This document shows positions 31,827 to 40,341 of a stretch of DNA of 64,000 nt, piece by piece. Source of the stretch: Jeotgalibaca arthritidis (GTDB taxonomy: Bacteria; Bacillota; Bacilli; Lactobacillales; Aerococcaceae). Position 1 is the stretch's first letter. Each line of letters opens with the position of its first letter. The stretch is taken from NCBI RefSeq assembly GCF_011100465.1, contig NZ_CP049740.1, forward strand, positions 1,232,001-1,296,000, written 5' to 3'. The notes under the pieces were generated by a model. That model saw only the letters and a list, made by a program, of their open reading frames with translations. It was not told where the DNA came from and searched no databases. The position numbers and the translations under genes are program-made.

Positions 31827-32426
31827 ATGAAGATTCGAGAATACGAAGACCAAGACAAAACATCATGGATTCGCTGCCGAGTAGTATCCTTTTTGGACAG
31901 CTCCTATTTTGATGATGTTCAAAACTTTCGGGAAGAATACGAGAACCCTGTTATTCAAATGGTAGCAATAGAGAATGGGCAAGTCGTCGGCTTCCTGGAT
32001 TGTGAGTATGAGGAGAAACCGGGAGATGCCTGCTACTTTGAGGGTTCAAAAGGCGGAGTGATTTGGCATTTAGGAGTCTTACCTGAATATAGGGGGCAGG
32101 GTTTAGCAACCGCGCTCTGGCGGGCAGCCCAAGAAAAGCTGAGAGAGAATGGGGTCGAACGGGTAGAGGTTTGGACCCAGGATGACATGGCTGCAACGCA
32201 GTGGTACCTTAAGCAAGGGTTCCTGTTCAGGGAAGCCTATCTGAATGCTTATTTGAAAGGGAATGCAAATAATTCGATATTACAGAGTTTTATCAGTTTT
32301 GAAAATATAGGAGAAGTATACGGGATCCGAAACTTCAACTTCGAAGCGCCAATCGAGCGAAAAGAAGAATTGGAAAAAATCTGCTACCGTCTTCATGAAG
32401 TGCGTGTCTATGAAATGAATATCTGA
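31827..32426 (+). CDS. GNAT-family N-acetyltransferase (possible resistance gene)
   Basis: The 199-residue protein has a clear acetyl-CoA motif A (LGVLPEYRGQGLATALWRAAQEKL) and motif B (VEVWTQDDMAATQWYLKQGF). GGAGG lies 6 bases before the ATG. Higher G+C than its neighbours suggests separate origin. The attenuator-like leader hints at induction by a ribosome-targeting drug, so an antibiotic substrate is possible; the sequence alone does not show it. It shares a subfamily with the protein encoded at 27133-27807. Confidence 0.85.
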   Translation: MKIREYEDQDKTSWIRCRVVSFLDSSYFDDVQNFREEYENPVIQMVAIENGQVVGFLDCEYEEKPGDACYFEGSKGGVIWHLGVLPEYRGQGLATALWRAAQEKLRENGVERVEVWTQDDMAATQWYLKQGFLFREAYLNAYLKGNANNSILQSFISFENIGEVYGIRNFNFEAPIERKEELEKICYRLHEVRVYEMNI

Positions 32427-32429
32427 AGC

Positions 32430-32465
32430 AAGAAGGCCCTGAGTAAAATACTCAAGGTCTTCTTT
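32430..32465 (+). terminator. Terminator of the GNAT gene
   Basis: AAGAAG..CC.TGAGT pairs with ACTCA.GG..CTTCTT with small internal loops, followed by TTTAG, 4 bases after the stop. Confidence 0.6.
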
Positions 32466-32560
32466 AGTATAGTAGCTACAATTTCCGGAATCCGGTGAAT
32501 AGTGCAGATAGATAACTCCTAAAAGAAATGCATAATAAATCCAAAAATAACGGGGACAAA

Positions 32561-32984
32561 AAGTGATCGACCGGAATTCCAAAAACTATTGCAGACGATT
32601 CAAACGGGTGATACATTGGTGGTCACAAAGTTAAACCGATTCGCACGCAGTACTCAAGACGAATTGAATACGATCAAGTACCTTTTTGAAAAGGGTGTTC
32701 GGATCAATGTCTTGAATCTAGGTGTGATTGAGAATACTTCAACGGGAAGATTAGTCTTTACCATATTCAGTGCCTTTGCGGATTGTGAACGGGACCTGAT
32801 TGTGGAACGAACACAAGAAGGAAAGGAAATTGCCAAACAAAAGCCAGGTTTCAAGGAAGGGCGCCCTAAAAAGTTCTCCCCAAAGCAGATCGAATTGGTT
32901 ATGAAGTTCCTAGAGACCCACTCCTATATGGAAGTCGAGAAGATGACAGGGATCAGTAAAAGTACGCTTACTCGATATAAGTGA
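32561..32984 (+). pseudogene. Serine resolvase lacking its N-terminus
   Basis: The homology begins in mid-domain at [21 protein letters not shown] and runs through [28 protein letters not shown] and a terminal HTH ([19 protein letters not shown]). The first ~50 residues with the catalytic serine are missing, so it is inactive. The gene may be the remnant of a transposon that carried the GNAT gene. Confidence 0.8.
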
Positions 32985-33003
32985 AAGAGAGGAGATATGT
33001 CTT

Positions 33004-33275
33004 ATGAGTGAAAATATATCAAATCAAGATAGCATAGAGCAAAGAAGTTTGGATTATCTGATCAGCAATTTGTTCAACTGAAAAGCTGGCTAGAGAGTGC
33101 CCATTTGAACACACACAGTACTAAATTTCCAGACATTGTATTTAATAACGGATTCATTGAGCATTTTGCTATTACCTCTTCATCTGAGGATAGAAAGGGA
33201 GCTCAGCAAACACGAGAATCAATAATTTTTAAAAAGAATAGTGAGATTAACTTTTTAAATAATTTAGACACTTAG
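33004..33275 (+). pseudogene. Frameshifted fragment of an unidentified protein
   Basis: ATG 33004 gives 25 codons (MSENISNQDS) to a TGA at 33079, while the next frame stays open from about 33050 (LSDQQFVQLKSWLESAHL...KFPDIVFNNGFIEHFAITS) to TAG at 33273-33275. The second part resembles the N-terminus of a longer protein that I cannot name. Bases 33276-33540 hold a further short membrane-like scrap (IGYYGAVLGGVITLLVM at about 33340) and no intact gene. Confidence 0.5.
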
Positions 33276-33544
33276 CGCTCTACCTTATTCTCATCACACC
33301 TTCTCGCATTGGTATCGTAGATTGATCTGATGTAGGCGCTTGGATAGGGTATTATGGGGCCGTTTTAGGAGGAGTTATTACTTTACTTGTTATGGCTGAA
33401 ATTGTCGAGTGACCATTTTTTCAGTGCTAGTCGACATTTTCCTAGCAAGTCTTAAAAAATTGCATAAATTTAATTCTTAGTGTTTCATAAAAGGAGCGGG
33501 TTTAGTAGAATAGACCTATTGAGTTTAAGGAGGAAATAATAAAC

Positions 33545-34363
33545 ATGATAGAAATATTGAAGGCAATCATTCTCGGTATTGTTGAAGGTATTACAGAGTG
33601 GTTACCGATTTCGAGTACAGGACATATGATTTTAGTTGAAGAATTTATTCAATTAGATATGACAGCCGCATTTAAAGAAATGTTTTTCGTGGTCATTCAA
33701 TTGGGTGCTATTTTAGCAGTGGTGGTGCTTTACTTTAATAAATTAAATCCCTTCTCTTTTAAAAAGACTAAAGAAGAGAAAAAAGACACCATGGCAATTT
33801 GGTATAAGGTCATTGTTGGGGTCATTCCAGCTGCCGTTTTAGGTTTGCTGCTAGATGATTGGTTGAATGAGCACTTTTACAATTACTGGGTTGTTGCGAT
33901 TATGCTGATCGTTTACGGTGTTTTATTTATTCTTGTTGAAAATCGTAACGAAGGTAAAAGCGGTAGTATCCACAGCTTCAGTGATTTATCTTATAAAACA
34001 GCACTAATGATTGGTTTTTTCCAATGCTTGTCTCTTATTCCAGGAACATCACGTTCTGGCGCAACGATTTTAGGGGCTATTATTTTAGGAACATCTCGTT
34101 TTATTGCAGCAGAATATTCCTTCTTCCTGTCGATTCCCGTTATGTTTGGCGCAAGCGCACTAAAACTAGTTAAGTTCGGTTTTGATTTTACTAGCCAAGA
34201 ACTGACGATTTTATTAGTGGGCATGCTAGTTGCCTTTGTCGTTTCGATCGTTGCCATTAAATTCCTAATGCGTTACATCCAAAATAACGACTTTAAAGCC
34301 TTTGGTTGGTACCGAATTATTTTAGGAGCTTTAGTGATTGGTTACTTCGTTTTATTTGCCTAA
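33545..34363 (+). CDS. uppP: Undecaprenyl-diphosphatase (BacA family)
   Basis: The 272-residue membrane enzyme removes a phosphate from undecaprenyl diphosphate to recycle the cell-wall lipid carrier, and confers some bacitracin tolerance. [17 protein letters not shown] (residues 12-28) and [10 protein letters not shown] (about 167) are the two conserved UppP motifs. AAGGAGG lies upstream. Position marks the start of chromosome-like sequence. Confidence 0.95.
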   Translation: MIEILKAIILGIVEGITEWLPISSTGHMILVEEFIQLDMTAAFKEMFFVVIQLGAILAVVVLYFNKLNPFSFKKTKEEKKDTMAIWYKVIVGVIPAAVLGLLLDDWLNEHFYNYWVVAIMLIVYGVLFILVENRNEGKSGSIHSFSDLSYKTALMIGFFQCLSLIPGTSRSGATILGAIILGTSRFIAAEYSFFLSIPVMFGASALKLVKFGFDFTSQELTILLVGMLVAFVVSIVAIKFLMRYIQNNDFKAFGWYRIILGALVIGYFVLFA

Positions 34364-34416
34364 TCTTTTGAAGAAAATGCTATACTGAGAGTATTAAAAA
34401 GGGAAAAGGTGAGGCA

Positions 34417-34740
34417 ATGTTCAGCCAAAGTGTTGTTGTGATACCAGCGTGCCAACTACTTGTACATGAGGTGAACCGTGGCAAAGGTCGCGCATTAAAA
34501 ACCGCTTTTTCTTATATAAAAGAACAGCAGTTAGCAGTAAAAACCATTGTGACTGCCGACGCAGACGGGCAGCATGCTGCTGAAGATGTGATGGCACTTA
34601 TCACTGTTGCCAAAGACTACCCTAACACGATTTTGCTAGGGGTACGTGACTTTGACCAAGACAATGTTCCCTCAAAAAACGATTTAAATAAATTGAAGAA
34701 CCAGAACGCGGAAGCGTTCTGGTTCTTTTTGTTCCCATAG
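34417..34740 (+). pseudogene. Remnant of a family 2 glycosyltransferase
   Basis: The start SVVVIPA is that of a GT2 enzyme, but it jumps straight to LLVHEVNRGKGRALKTAFSYI, skipping about 50 residues of the nucleotide-binding part. TIVTADADGQHAAEDV (the DxD region) follows, and the frame ends in the terminator hairpin at 34696. Both an internal deletion and a missing C-terminal half make activity unlikely. DPM1-like enzymes transfer sugars to polyprenyl phosphate, a possible former link to the lipid genes downstream. Confidence 0.75.
34696..34730 (+). terminator. Strong terminator
   Basis: A perfect 14-bp stem AAGAACCAGAACGC/GCGTTCTGGTTCTT with a 4-base loop and T-run, inside the 3' end of the GT2 remnant. 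Confidence 0.88.
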
Positions 34741-34869
34741 TGAATAGAACCGCCAAACTGAGTTTCTATTCACTCAAAATCCATCACCACCCATATGAAG
34801 AGGTTTTTCAGTGGCCTTATGCTATAATGCAGAAAAATAGAGGGCTAGTTTAAAGGAGTTTTTAGTGAG

Positions 34870-35457
34870 TTGAACATTATTTTAACGATGTATATTACCT
34901 TGATGCCTGTCATTTTGGCAGGTGTTGCTAATATGAAGCTGCTGAAATCCAACTGGTTATTAGGTTGGACAGCAAGGATTGATGGCGGAAAAACTTGGCG
35001 AGACGGCAGGCCTATTTTTGGTGAGAATAAAACATGGCGCGGGGCACTAGGAATGGTTGTGTGCAGTATCATTGCTATGATTATTTGGGGCTTTTTATGC
35101 CGTAGCTTTCCTTATCTGCAAAACCATAATCAGTTTTACCTAAACAATGACAACACCATCGTCTTTAATGGTTTCGTCGGTTTTTGGCTAGGAGTCGCTT
35201 ATATTGTCTTTGAATTACCAAACAGTTTTTGGAAAAGACGGCAGGATATCCCAGCAGGTCAAGCATCAGAAGTGGCCCATCCATTAAAATATATGTGGCT
35301 GGATCAAATGGACTCCTTGTTTGGTTGCGCACTCGTCTTAGCCTACTTTCAACCGATTTCCATTTGGTTGTATCTGGCTTATGTCATTTTGGGGGCGGCG
35401 ACCCACCTCATTATTAATACCGTATTAGTCAAGATGGGTTGGAAAAAATCAATTTAA
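34870..35457 (+). CDS. CDP-archaeol synthase-like (CarS/DUF46) cytidylyltransferase
   Basis: The 195-residue membrane protein carries DGGKTWRDGRPIFGENKTWRG (residues ~38-58) and a C-terminal THLIINTVLVKMGWKK. Both match CarS proteins, which make CDP-activated lipid from CTP and a phosphatidic-acid-like ether lipid. Bacterial CarS-like proteins are less studied and may use other lipids. First gene of a tight operon; AAAGGAG precedes the start. The next gene follows after 16 bases. Confidence 0.8.
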   Translation: MNIILTMYITLMPVILAGVANMKLLKSNWLLGWTARIDGGKTWRDGRPIFGENKTWRGALGMVVCSIIAMIIWGFLCRSFPYLQNHNQFYLNNDNTIVFNGFVGFWLGVAYIVFELPNSFWKRRQDIPAGQASEVAHPLKYMWLDQMDSLFGCALVLAYFQPISIWLYLAYVILGAATHLIINTVLVKMGWKKSI

Positions 35458-35473
35458 TAGAAAGGATGATTTT

Positions 35474-36109
35474 ATGCGTAAATTAATGATTATTCCAGCA
35501 TTTCACCGTGCCAACCTCCTTAGTTTAGTTGGTTTATGTTTTGCTATTTTAAGTATGTATACAACGATAACCGATCCCTTAACACGAGCAGTTATGTTTA
35601 TGGTAGGGGCCGTTTTATGTGATTTATTTGATGGGAAATTTGCGTCACGTTTTGAGCGCAACACTGCTGAAAAGCAAATGGGAGAACTCGTCGATTCATT
35701 AGTCGACATGATTTCCTTTGTGGCATTACCGATTGTCTTTTTAATTATCGTAACTAACTTTTCACCATTATCAGTTGGGATTAGTTGCTTCTACGCGATT
35801 ATGGCAGTGAGCCGTCTTAGCTATTTCCATGTCACCAAGGAAGACCAGCTAGAAGCAGACGGTCAGTACCGCTTTTTCATTGGCGTTCCCGTTACTTATA
35901 TACTACTGGTTGTGCCGATTTTATATACACTATTTGAACTATTCGGGGCAGTCCAAACGACTGTTTTCCAAGCCATTTTACAAACCACTTATATTATCAT
36001 GGGTGGCCTCTTTGTTTGGAAACGCCCCATCCCCAAACCAGCAGGCATGATGTATGCCGTCTTTGTCTTACTAGCGGTCATCATCCTAGCCGTTCTCATC
36101 AGTAGGTGA
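35474..36109 (+). CDS. CDP-alcohol phosphatidyltransferase (phosphatidylserine-synthase-like)
   Basis: The 211-residue protein has the family motif in DLFDGKFASRFERNTAEKQMGELVDSLVD (DGx2ASR, then GxxxDxxxD), which binds the CDP group with metal ions, and five to six membrane segments. It should replace CMP of CDP-lipid by an alcohol; with a decarboxylase gene next to it, serine is the likely alcohol, as in PssA or archaetidylserine synthase. Confidence 0.85.
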   Translation: MRKLMIIPAFHRANLLSLVGLCFAILSMYTTITDPLTRAVMFMVGAVLCDLFDGKFASRFERNTAEKQMGELVDSLVDMISFVALPIVFLIIVTNFSPLSVGISCFYAIMAVSRLSYFHVTKEDQLEADGQYRFFIGVPVTYILLVVPILYTLFELFGAVQTTVFQAILQTTYIIMGGLFVWKRPIPKPAGMMYAVFVLLAVIILAVLISR

Positions 36110-36113
36110 TCAG

Positions 36114-36983
36114 ATGGCAGACTACTACAATCGCCAAAAGGACACTATTGAAAAAGAAAAAGAAGTTGGCGGCAAAGCCATCGAATGGCTCTACCAAACT
36201 AGTTTCGGTCGACTGCTCTTAAAATTATTGGTCGGCCCAAGCTTTTCAAATTGGAAGGCCAAGCAAAATAGCAAACCGTCTTCAGCTAAGAAGATTGCGG
36301 ATTTTGTTGAAAACTATGACATCGACTTATCAGAAGCAGAAAAGGATAGCTTTCATTCCTTCAATGATTTCTTTACACGTAAATTAAAACCAACTGCTCG
36401 GCCGATTGATTCTAATCCACAATCAGTGGTAGCCGTTTGCGATGGTAAGTTGCAAGTTTTCCCTTTGAATCATCAAACGCAGTTTACTATTAAGAATAGC
36501 CAATATAGTTTACTGGATATCATTCAAGACGAGACGCTAGCGGAAACCTTTAAGGGCGGTTATTGTTTCGTTTACCGATTAAGTATGGATGATTATCACC
36601 GTTATATTTATCCTGACGGGGGTCGTTGCTTAACAGAAGGCCGTATAAAAGGGAAGTTGCACACCGTCCGACCGATTGCCCATGAATTTGTATCTGTTTT
36701 TAGTGAAAATACTCGCCACTGGCAGTTGCTGGCGACCCAGCACTTTGGTCAGCTGCTGTATATGGAAGTGGGGGCAATGTTAGTAGGGAAAATTCAGAAC
36801 CATGGGCATAGCCGTTTTGAAAGAGGGCAAGAAAAAGGTTACTTTGAATACGGCGCCTCAACGATTATTGTCTGCTATCAAAAAGATAAGCTAAAGGTAG
36901 CTGGTGATATTTTACGACAAAGTCGTGCAGGCGTAGAAGTAAAAGTTAAATTAGGAGAAAAGGTTGGCGAAGCATATGTTTAA
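36114..36983 (+). CDS. psd: Phosphatidylserine decarboxylase-family enzyme
   Basis: The 289-residue proenzyme includes FFTRKLKPTARP, the DYHRYIYPDGG metal/active-site region and the HGHSRFERGQEKGYFEYGAST self-cleavage region. Ser249 in GAST would become the pyruvoyl group (LGST is usual, so GAST is a small variation). It converts a phosphatidylserine-type lipid to the ethanolamine form. Only 4 bases separate it from the preceding gene. Confidence 0.9.
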   Translation: MADYYNRQKDTIEKEKEVGGKAIEWLYQTSFGRLLLKLLVGPSFSNWKAKQNSKPSSAKKIADFVENYDIDLSEAEKDSFHSFNDFFTRKLKPTARPIDSNPQSVVAVCDGKLQVFPLNHQTQFTIKNSQYSLLDIIQDETLAETFKGGYCFVYRLSMDDYHRYIYPDGGRCLTEGRIKGKLHTVRPIAHEFVSVFSENTRHWQLLATQHFGQLLYMEVGAMLVGKIQNHGHSRFERGQEKGYFEYGASTIIVCYQKDKLKVAGDILRQSRAGVEVKVKLGEKVGEAYV

Positions 36984-37860
36984 AAGACTTAATGGGTATA
37001 TCAATGAAATGTACCCGATTATACCGAGATTGCTTATTAGTTTATTAATGGTAGCTGTTCAGTATTTTGCGGTGATAACCTTCGCTCAAAATCAGCCAGC
37101 TTATCAGTTTAATTGGGCAGATGTGGGTGTTGTTTACACCGTCTTTGCTTTTTTATTTTTATTACGGATTGCAGATGAATTTAAAGATTTTGAAAATGAT
37201 AAGATTAATTATCCAGAGCGTGCTTTACCATCTGGGCGTGTCTTTAAAAAAGATTTGTGGGCGTTAGGAATTATTTTGTTTATAACGATGGTAGCAGTGA
37301 ATCTCTTGTTGCCGCAATCTGTTTTACCTTTTGCCTTAGTTGTTTTTTACGGCTTTTTGATGACAGTTTGGTTTTTCCAACGGGATAAAATTGAACCAAG
37401 TTTGGTATTAGCGCTTATTAGCCATAATCCAGTTCAGCTGATTTTAAGTTTTTACGTGATTCATTACGTTTGCTTTCGCTACCAGTTGCCTATTTGGACT
37501 TGGCAAAACATATGTGTGGCTTTAGCGCTCTATATTCCTGCCTTACTTTGGGAAATTTCTCGAAAAATTAAAGCACCGGAAGATGAAAATCAGTATGTGA
37601 CTTATTCGCAAGTTTGGGGCTTTGAAGGCTCGTTGCGGGTTGTTTTGGCAGTTGCCGCTGTCGGTGTTTTCTTTGCCATGGTCTTAGTTTACCAACAAAT
37701 GGGGTCCTTCTTACTAATTCTAGCTTACGGGGTATTGGTTTATTTCATTTATCGCTACTACCAAGCGCCTCAAGGCAAGCATTTGAAGGCATTAGTGCCA
37801 GCCTATTTAATTGCTCATTTGTTGATTTTCTTAGTCTTAATTTGTTTACGATACTTTTAG
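36976..37860 (+). CDS. UbiA-family prenyltransferase
   Basis: I choose ATG 36976 (overlapping the decarboxylase end by 8 bases). The multi-span protein (294 residues) has the first Asp-rich motif RIADEFKDFENDKINYPERALPSG (about residues 66-90) and the second region EISRKIKAPEDENQYVTYS. UbiA enzymes move polyprenyl groups to an acceptor in the membrane; archaeal members make the second ether bond of archaeol lipids. The acceptor here is unknown. Confidence 0.85.
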   Translation: MFKRLNGYINEMYPIIPRLLISLLMVAVQYFAVITFAQNQPAYQFNWADVGVVYTVFAFLFLLRIADEFKDFENDKINYPERALPSGRVFKKDLWALGIILFITMVAVNLLLPQSVLPFALVVFYGFLMTVWFFQRDKIEPSLVLALISHNPVQLILSFYVIHYVCFRYQLPIWTWQNICVALALYIPALLWEISRKIKAPEDENQYVTYSQVWGFEGSLRVVLAVAAVGVFFAMVLVYQQMGSFLLILAYGVLVYFIYRYYQAPQGKHLKALVPAYLIAHLLIFLVLICLRYF

Positions 37861-37878
37861 ATGTTAGGAGATAGTCGC

Positions 37879-40341
37879 ATGTGGTTGAAGGATAGTCAGC
37901 TAACCCTCCAAAATGCAGGGGGTAAAGCAACAGCATTGGCTGAAATGAAAAAAATAGGGCTCAATGTTCCCGATTTTATTGTCCTATCCGTTGCGGGTGG
38001 CGAAACAATCAGCGAACGATTAGAGCCTGCCTTAACAGAAAAAGAAAATGACCAACTATATCGTTTATTAGATGACTGCTGTTCGGATTATGACGTGTTT
38101 TCAGTGCGCTCTTCTGCTGTTAAAGAAGATAGTCATGACCTGTCTTTTGCCGGTTTATTCGATACGTATTTGAATGTGAGCCGCGATCAATTGGCTGAAA
38201 ATATTGCTAAGTGTTTAGCATCAGCTCGTTCAAAACATGTGGAAGATTATGCTGATCATAACCAGTTAGACCAATCAGATTTGAAAATGGCAGTTATTAT
38301 TCAAGGTATGGTTGCATCTGAAAAAGCGGGTGTTTTATTTACTGCTAACCCAAATGGTTTATTAAATGAACAAGTTTTAGTAGTTGGTAATGGTTTGGGA
38401 GATGGTATCGTCGATGGCATTGTGCCAGTTACGACTTACTATATTAAGGCAGATGAAGGTCTATCTTATTATGAACAAGACGAGGACTCACCGTTACTTG
38501 AGGCTGCGGAATTAGCAAGTTTGCTTCAACAGGCAAAGCAGTTGCAAACAACGAGTAAGAGCTATTTGGATTGTGAGTTTGCCATTTCAGGTGGTCAGGT
38601 TTATTATCTTCAATCGCGTCCGATTACGACACTAAAACCAAAAGACCAAGCGGGAACGCCGCTTATTTTAAATAACAGTAATTTGGTTGAAAGTTATCCG
38701 GGTATTAGTTCGCCATTAACAGAAAGTTTTATTCAGTATGCCTACCAGCAAGTTTTTAGAGGTGTCGCTTGGCGCTTTTCTAAATCAGACAGTCTACTAG
38801 AGGATTATGATGATGCTTTTTCAACCTTAGTGGTTAGCACTAATGGTCGCATGTACTACAACATGAATCATCTCTATAGCTTGCTTCAATTTCTACCCTT
38901 TCCGCAACAGGTCTTACCTATTTGGCAGGAAATGATGGGTTTTTCGCAAAAAGAAGTGATTTTAGCTCCCAATCTCAAGAAAAAAACGAGCCTCTTTGAT
39001 AGTTTACGCATTTCTGCCCGCATACTGAAAGAGTTTTTCACGACACCAGGTCAGATGGCAGCCTTAAATCAATCCTTTGATCAAGTGGAAGATTATTTCA
39101 ATGCCCACTACTCAGATCAAATGGGGATGGATGAGGTGAAGTCTCTTTATAACGGCTTAGCCGAGCGTATCTTAATGAAGTGGGATATTACCCTCGTCAA
39201 TGATTTATATGCCTTTGTTTATACCGGTCTCTTGAAAAAGAGCTTATCTAAATGGGGCGGTGCGGAATCGGAAGAACAGTGGAATCAGTGGTTTTCTGGC
39301 ATACCGGCCATTAGTAGTATGGAACCTGTTAGGGCCATGGAAGACTTGGCTAACTATGTTCTGCGTCACCAAATTTTGGATGACTTACTAGCACTTACTT
39401 CGGTAGATGAGCTAGAAGCTTATTTAGAAAAAGACCAAACAGGATTTGCACAACACTTTACCTACTATATTAATCGCTATGGCGACCGCTCGCTAGAAGA
39501 ATTGAAACTAGAAACGGAAACGTTTCGCGCTAATCCGATGAAGGCAATCCAGCAACTGATTTCCTTTTGCCAGCACCCAACTAATCATGGGCAAACGAAA
39601 CAAGCTGATCAATCCTTAACTTTTTCTGCTTCTTTTTGGAAAAAAGGATTGGTTCGTTATTTGAGTAAACATGCTCGCCTAGGAATTGAAAATCGTGAAA
39701 TATCACGTCTAAACCGCAGCCGTATTTACGGTATGGTGCGGACGATGATGTTACGAATGGGGAAACTTGCAGAGGAAGCAGGTTGGTTAGACCATTCTCG
39801 AGATATTTTTTGGCTAACGATGGACGAAGTCATGACCTTGTCAGCAGAAACATCTGCCAAAGTAGTCGTTGAAGAACGACGTAACCGATATAACGGCTAC
39901 GACCAATTGCCACCATACGGTTATTTGGTGTTTCAAGATCAAGTTGTTAATAAAGCTGTTCAAACGGTCCAATCATTGATAGATGATGAGCAGACTAATC
40001 ATTTCCAAGGCATCGCAACGTCTAGTGGGAAAGTCAGTGGAGACGTGTTAGTGATTGCCAACCCCAATGAGGTAACGGAAAGTGTGATTGGGAAAATTCT
40101 AGTAACGACTATGACGGATCCGGGCTGGGTCTTTTTACTGACACAGGCTAAAGGGATTATCGCTGAAAAAGGGTCGCTCCTCTCCCATACAGCCATTATT
40201 TCAAGAGAGTTAAATATACCAGCTGTTGTTGGTATTAAACAAATTACCCAACGATTAAAGACCGGAGATCAGGTGGAATTAGATGCTAATACGGGGCGAG
40301 TAACGATTTTGAAGCGAAAGGGTGAGCAGAATGAAAGCTAA
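37879..40341 (+). CDS. PEP-utilising enzyme (PEP synthase / rifampin phosphotransferase-like)
   Basis: ATG 37879 lies 9 bases after TAGGAG; an ATG at 37861 overlaps that site. The 820-residue protein has an N-terminal PPDK/ATP-grasp domain (GGKATALAEMKKIGLNVPDF; FSVRSSAVKEDSHDLSFAGLFDT) and a C-terminal swivelling PEP-utiliser domain with phospho-acceptor His770 in GSLLSHTAIISREL. Such enzymes phosphorylate pyruvate or small molecules by a phosphohistidine. Here it sits between UbiA and GNAT-like genes, so a phospholipid- or prenol-linked substrate is plausible. Confidence 0.82.
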   Translation: MWLKDSQLTLQNAGGKATALAEMKKIGLNVPDFIVLSVAGGETISERLEPALTEKENDQLYRLLDDCCSDYDVFSVRSSAVKEDSHDLSFAGLFDTYLNVSRDQLAENIAKCLASARSKHVEDYADHNQLDQSDLKMAVIIQGMVASEKAGVLFTANPNGLLNEQVLVVGNGLGDGIVDGIVPVTTYYIKADEGLSYYEQDEDSPLLEAAELASLLQQAKQLQTTSKSYLDCEFAISGGQVYYLQSRPITTLKPKDQAGTPLILNNSNLVESYPGISSPLTESFIQYAYQQVFRGVAWRFSKSDSLLEDYDDAFSTLVVSTNGRMYYNMNHLYSLLQFLPFPQQVLPIWQEMMGFSQKEVILAPNLKKKTSLFDSLRISARILKEFFTTPGQMAALNQSFDQVEDYFNAHYSDQMGMDEVKSLYNGLAERILMKWDITLVNDLYAFVYTGLLKKSLSKWGGAESEEQWNQWFSGIPAISSMEPVRAMEDLANYVLRHQILDDLLALTSVDELEAYLEKDQTGFAQHFTYYINRYGDRSLEELKLETETFRANPMKAIQQLISFCQHPTNHGQTKQADQSLTFSASFWKKGLVRYLSKHARLGIENREISRLNRSRIYGMVRTMMLRMGKLAEEAGWLDHSRDIFWLTMDEVMTLSAETSAKVVVEERRNRYNGYDQLPPYGYLVFQDQVVNKAVQTVQSLIDDEQTNHFQGIATSSGKVSGDVLVIANPNEVTESVIGKILVTTMTDPGWVFLLTQAKGIIAEKGSLLSHTAIISRELNIPAVVGIKQITQRLKTGDQVELDANTGRVTILKRKGEQNES

